From UMGS946 sp048421225 (lineage in GTDB: Bacteria; Bacillota; Clostridia; Christensenellales; CAG-138), in assembly GCA_048421225.1 (NCBI GenBank), contig DBFNRV010000069.1, forward strand, positions 1 through 8,222: a DNA stretch of 8,222 nt. Direction: 5' to 3'. A program made the translations under genes and the position numbers. The notes under the pieces are model-generated. The model was not told the DNA's origin, made no database searches, and saw nothing but the letters and a program-made list of their open reading frames with translations. How positions within the stretch are numbered: the stretch's first letter is position 1; each line of letters starts with the position of its first letter. Positions 6,581 through 8,222 of this stretch are shown in pieces.

Positions 6581-6606
6581 TAACTTGTGCCCAACAAAAA
6601 AGTTAT
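6580..6606. repeat. Inverted repeat just outside the IS end
   Basis: ATAACTT (6580-6586) and AAGTTAT (6600-6606) form 7-bp arms around 13 bases, starting at the last base of the IS. It has no T-run and no assigned role. It could be coincidental in AT-rich sequence. Confidence 0.3.
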
Positions 6607-6625
6607 ACGTTTCATATTGTAGTGC

Positions 6626-6654
6626 TTTACATAAACTCCAATAAAAGGTATAAT
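6626..6654 (+). promoter_or_regulatory. Sigma-A-type promoter of the VanW-family gene
   Basis: The -35 box TTTACA (6626-6631) and perfect -10 box TATAAT (6649-6654) are 17 bp apart. Transcription should begin near 6661, about 40 bases before the start codon at 6702. The promoter lies 46 bp beyond the IS end, so the insertion left it intact. A 6-bp inverted repeat, GAATCG (6656-6661) and CGATTC (6681-6686), spans the predicted leader. Confidence 0.8.
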
Positions 6655-6691
6655 TGAATCGAAGTTTGCACTTTAAAAATCGATTCTGAAT

Positions 6692-6697
6692 GGAGAG
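6692..6697 (+). promoter_or_regulatory. Ribosome binding site that decides the VanW-family start
   Basis: GGAGAG begins on the last base of an in-frame ATG at 6690. That ATG therefore has no ribosome site at a workable distance, while the GGAG core (6692-6695) is 6 bases before the ATG at 6702. Position 6702 is the better start. Confidence 0.7.
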
Positions 6698-6701
6698 CAG
6701 T

Positions 6702-8195
6702 ATGGAAAAAACGCCCATAAAAAAAGGTAAGAAGCTATTAATTTTACTTTCATCTCTTTTTTTGGCTATAGCGGCTATTACGGTAACTACGATAATAATT
6801 GTTACTAAAAATCAGGAAGCAATAGCCCGAAGGGCGGCGGAGGAAGCCGAACGCCAGCAGATCATCAATTCCGGCACGTATCATGAAGGCGTTACTGTAA
6901 ACGGCGTATCAATAAGCGGTATGACGCCGCAGGAAGCAAAAGAAGCGTTAAAGTCCATAGAAGAAGATTTAATACCTGACACCATAGTAACAATCGCTTA
7001 TGGAAGCAGGCGTTTTAAGGTTACGGCTGACGACGTTACTTTAATCTACAACACAGACGACGTGCTTGACGAGGCGTTTTCCCTGGCCAGAGACGGAGAT
7101 TACGAATCTCTGAAGGCAGCGCTTGAGGATATAGCCCTCAATGGCAAGGAATATACTATAACGTGCAATATAGACTGCTCTTCATTAAAAGGCCTCGTTG
7201 CTGAAACAGCTGAAAAGATTAATACGCCCCCTGTTGACGCTACTGTAGTAATAAATCCCAATCTCACCGGCAGCGCAAGATTTATATTTAAGGAAAGCGT
7301 TGACGGAGTTGAGGTAGATCAGGATACGCTTTATGAATTGATATGTTCCAATATGGAGCAAGGCGTGTCGGGCAAAATTGAGCTTCCGGCCACTATAACA
7401 AAAGCGGAAATTACTGCCGATCAGCTGCGTGAAAATTTAACCTTGAGAGCGAGTTTTTATACCTCTTATGCTATGAGTAACAGTTCGGGAAGGGTTCATA
7501 ACATTAAAAAGGCTGCGGAAATGATTAATGGAACTATAGTAAACCCAGGCGAGATTTTTTCCACCAATGATATACTCGGTTACCGGACCCATGCAAACGG
7601 ATGGAAGGACGGTCCAGCGATCATACAGGGCGGCGCCGCAACGGAAAATCAGGCTGGCGGCGGGGTGTGCCAAGTTTCAACCACGGTTTATAATGCGGTT
7701 GTAATGGCCGACCTCGAGATAGTTTACAGGCAGGGGCATTCAAGGGTAAGCGATTATGTTGACGGCGGACGCGACGCAACGATTGACAGCGGACGCATCG
7801 ACTTTCAGTGGAAGAACAACACCGGCAGTCCCATATATATTTTCACATGGGTCGAGTCTTCTAAACAGCAAATGCACTGCGAGGTTTACGGCGAGCCCGT
7901 CAGCGGAAAAAACTATGACAGGGTTGACTTTGTCTCAAAACTTATAGAGGTTATAGAGCCTTCTCCTACCATATATATTGAAAAGGATTATCTATATGAG
8001 CCGTACTGGAAGGTTCAGAATAAAGCCCGCAAAGGATATATCTATGAGGCATACAGGGTTTACTATAAAAATGACGTTGAGGTCGAGCGTAAACGTGAAT
8101 CGAGAACTACATATTATATGCATCCTGAAAGGGTTCATGTCTGGCCTGGTTTTATAGAAGGGACAGTGCTCCTTCCAGATTATAAGCTAAACTAA
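6702..8195 (+). CDS. Membrane-anchored VanW-family protein with peptidoglycan-binding-like and G5-like domains
   Basis: A 497-residue protein from the ATG at 6702 (501 from 6690). It has a lysine-rich N-terminus, one membrane anchor at about 12-35, a charged Ala/Glu helix at about 36-55, and then an extracytoplasmic part. Residues about 60-230 resemble the repeated putative peptidoglycan-binding domain often found with VanW (TVNGVSISGMTPQEAKEAL). VanW spans about 262-395, with SGRVHNIKKAAEMINGTIV, NPGEIFSTNDILG, GPAIIQGG and GGGVCQVSTTVYNAV. The tail (about 404-480) resembles a G5-type domain (GYIYEAYRVYYKNDVEVERK). VanW is named from vancomycin-resistance clusters, but its activity is unknown and most clostridial copies are not linked to resistance; none of the core van genes is present here. 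A cell-envelope role is inferred. It has its own promoter and appears to be the first gene of its transcription unit. Confidence 0.9.
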   Translation: MEKTPIKKGKKLLILLSSLFLAIAAITVTTIIIVTKNQEAIARRAAEEAERQQIINSGTYHEGVTVNGVSISGMTPQEAKEALKSIEEDLIPDTIVTIAYGSRRFKVTADDVTLIYNTDDVLDEAFSLARDGDYESLKAALEDIALNGKEYTITCNIDCSSLKGLVAETAEKINTPPVDATVVINPNLTGSARFIFKESVDGVEVDQDTLYELICSNMEQGVSGKIELPATITKAEITADQLRENLTLRASFYTSYAMSNSSGRVHNIKKAAEMINGTIVNPGEIFSTNDILGYRTHANGWKDGPAIIQGGAATENQAGGGVCQVSTTVYNAVVMADLEIVYRQGHSRVSDYVDGGRDATIDSGRIDFQWKNNTGSPIYIFTWVESSKQQMHCEVYGEPVSGKNYDRVDFVSKLIEVIEPSPTIYIEKDYLYEPYWKVQNKARKGYIYEAYRVYYKNDVEVERKRESRTTYYMHPERVHVWPGFIEGTVLLPDYKLN

Positions 8196-8222
8196 TATTA
8201 AATAATTAACGGCGGATAGCGT

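Noticed and set aside
6656..6686. Riboswitch or leader hairpin before the VanW-family gene
   Set aside because: Only 6-bp arms with a 19-base loop in a leader of about 40 bases; too short for a known riboswitch and not followed by a T-run.
6702..8195. Vancomycin-resistance gene cluster
   Set aside because: Only a VanW-domain protein is present; there is no ligase, VanH, VanX or VanRS-like gene, and VanW/G5 proteins are common in Clostridia outside resistance clusters.

Overview
The window looks like chromosomal DNA of a spore-forming Firmicute, probably of class Clostridia. The evidence is a YunB-type sporulation gene, heavy use of ATA and AGA/AGG codons in the resident genes, purine-rich Shine-Dalgarno sites, and gene families common in that class (a MarR regulator with an ABC exporter pair, a VanW/G5 envelope protein, PepT). 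GC content is moderate by eye. I cannot name a species.

Layout, left to right. Positions 1-183 are a control region with a near-consensus sigma-A promoter (-35 at 124-129, -10 at 147-152), a palindrome over the predicted transcription start, and an upstream block of 10-bp-spaced TTATAA repeats. It drives a rightward operon (about 190-4118) of a MarR-family regulator and two half-size ABC exporters. The genes are tightly packed: a 4-base ATGA overlap, then a 3-base gap. The two ABC subunits carry complementary degenerate nucleotide-site motifs, as in heterodimeric multidrug exporters of the LmrCD/BmrCD type. MarR probably autoregulates the operon and responds to a toxic compound that the pump removes. 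The substrate cannot be read from sequence.

Two leftward genes follow. yunB (4905-4219) has its own promoter, possibly sigma-E-like. pepT (about 6236-5028) ends in a strong intrinsic terminator lying just upstream of the yunB promoter. The convergent gap at 4119-4218 has no convincing terminator.

The 5' end of pepT is cut by the remnant of an IS481-like insertion sequence (about 6214-6580). The 3' third of the transposase and its right end survive; the left part is gone, along with the first few pepT codons and the native pepT control region. The IS sequence, read backwards, supplies an in-frame ATG five codons before the preserved pepT reading frame, so a near full-length PepT could still be made. 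This is the most unusual thing in the window.

The right part holds a rightward gene for a membrane-anchored VanW/G5-domain protein (6702-8195) with its own good promoter at 6626-6654. I see no CRISPR array, tRNA, rRNA, prophage, or clearly new multi-gene system.
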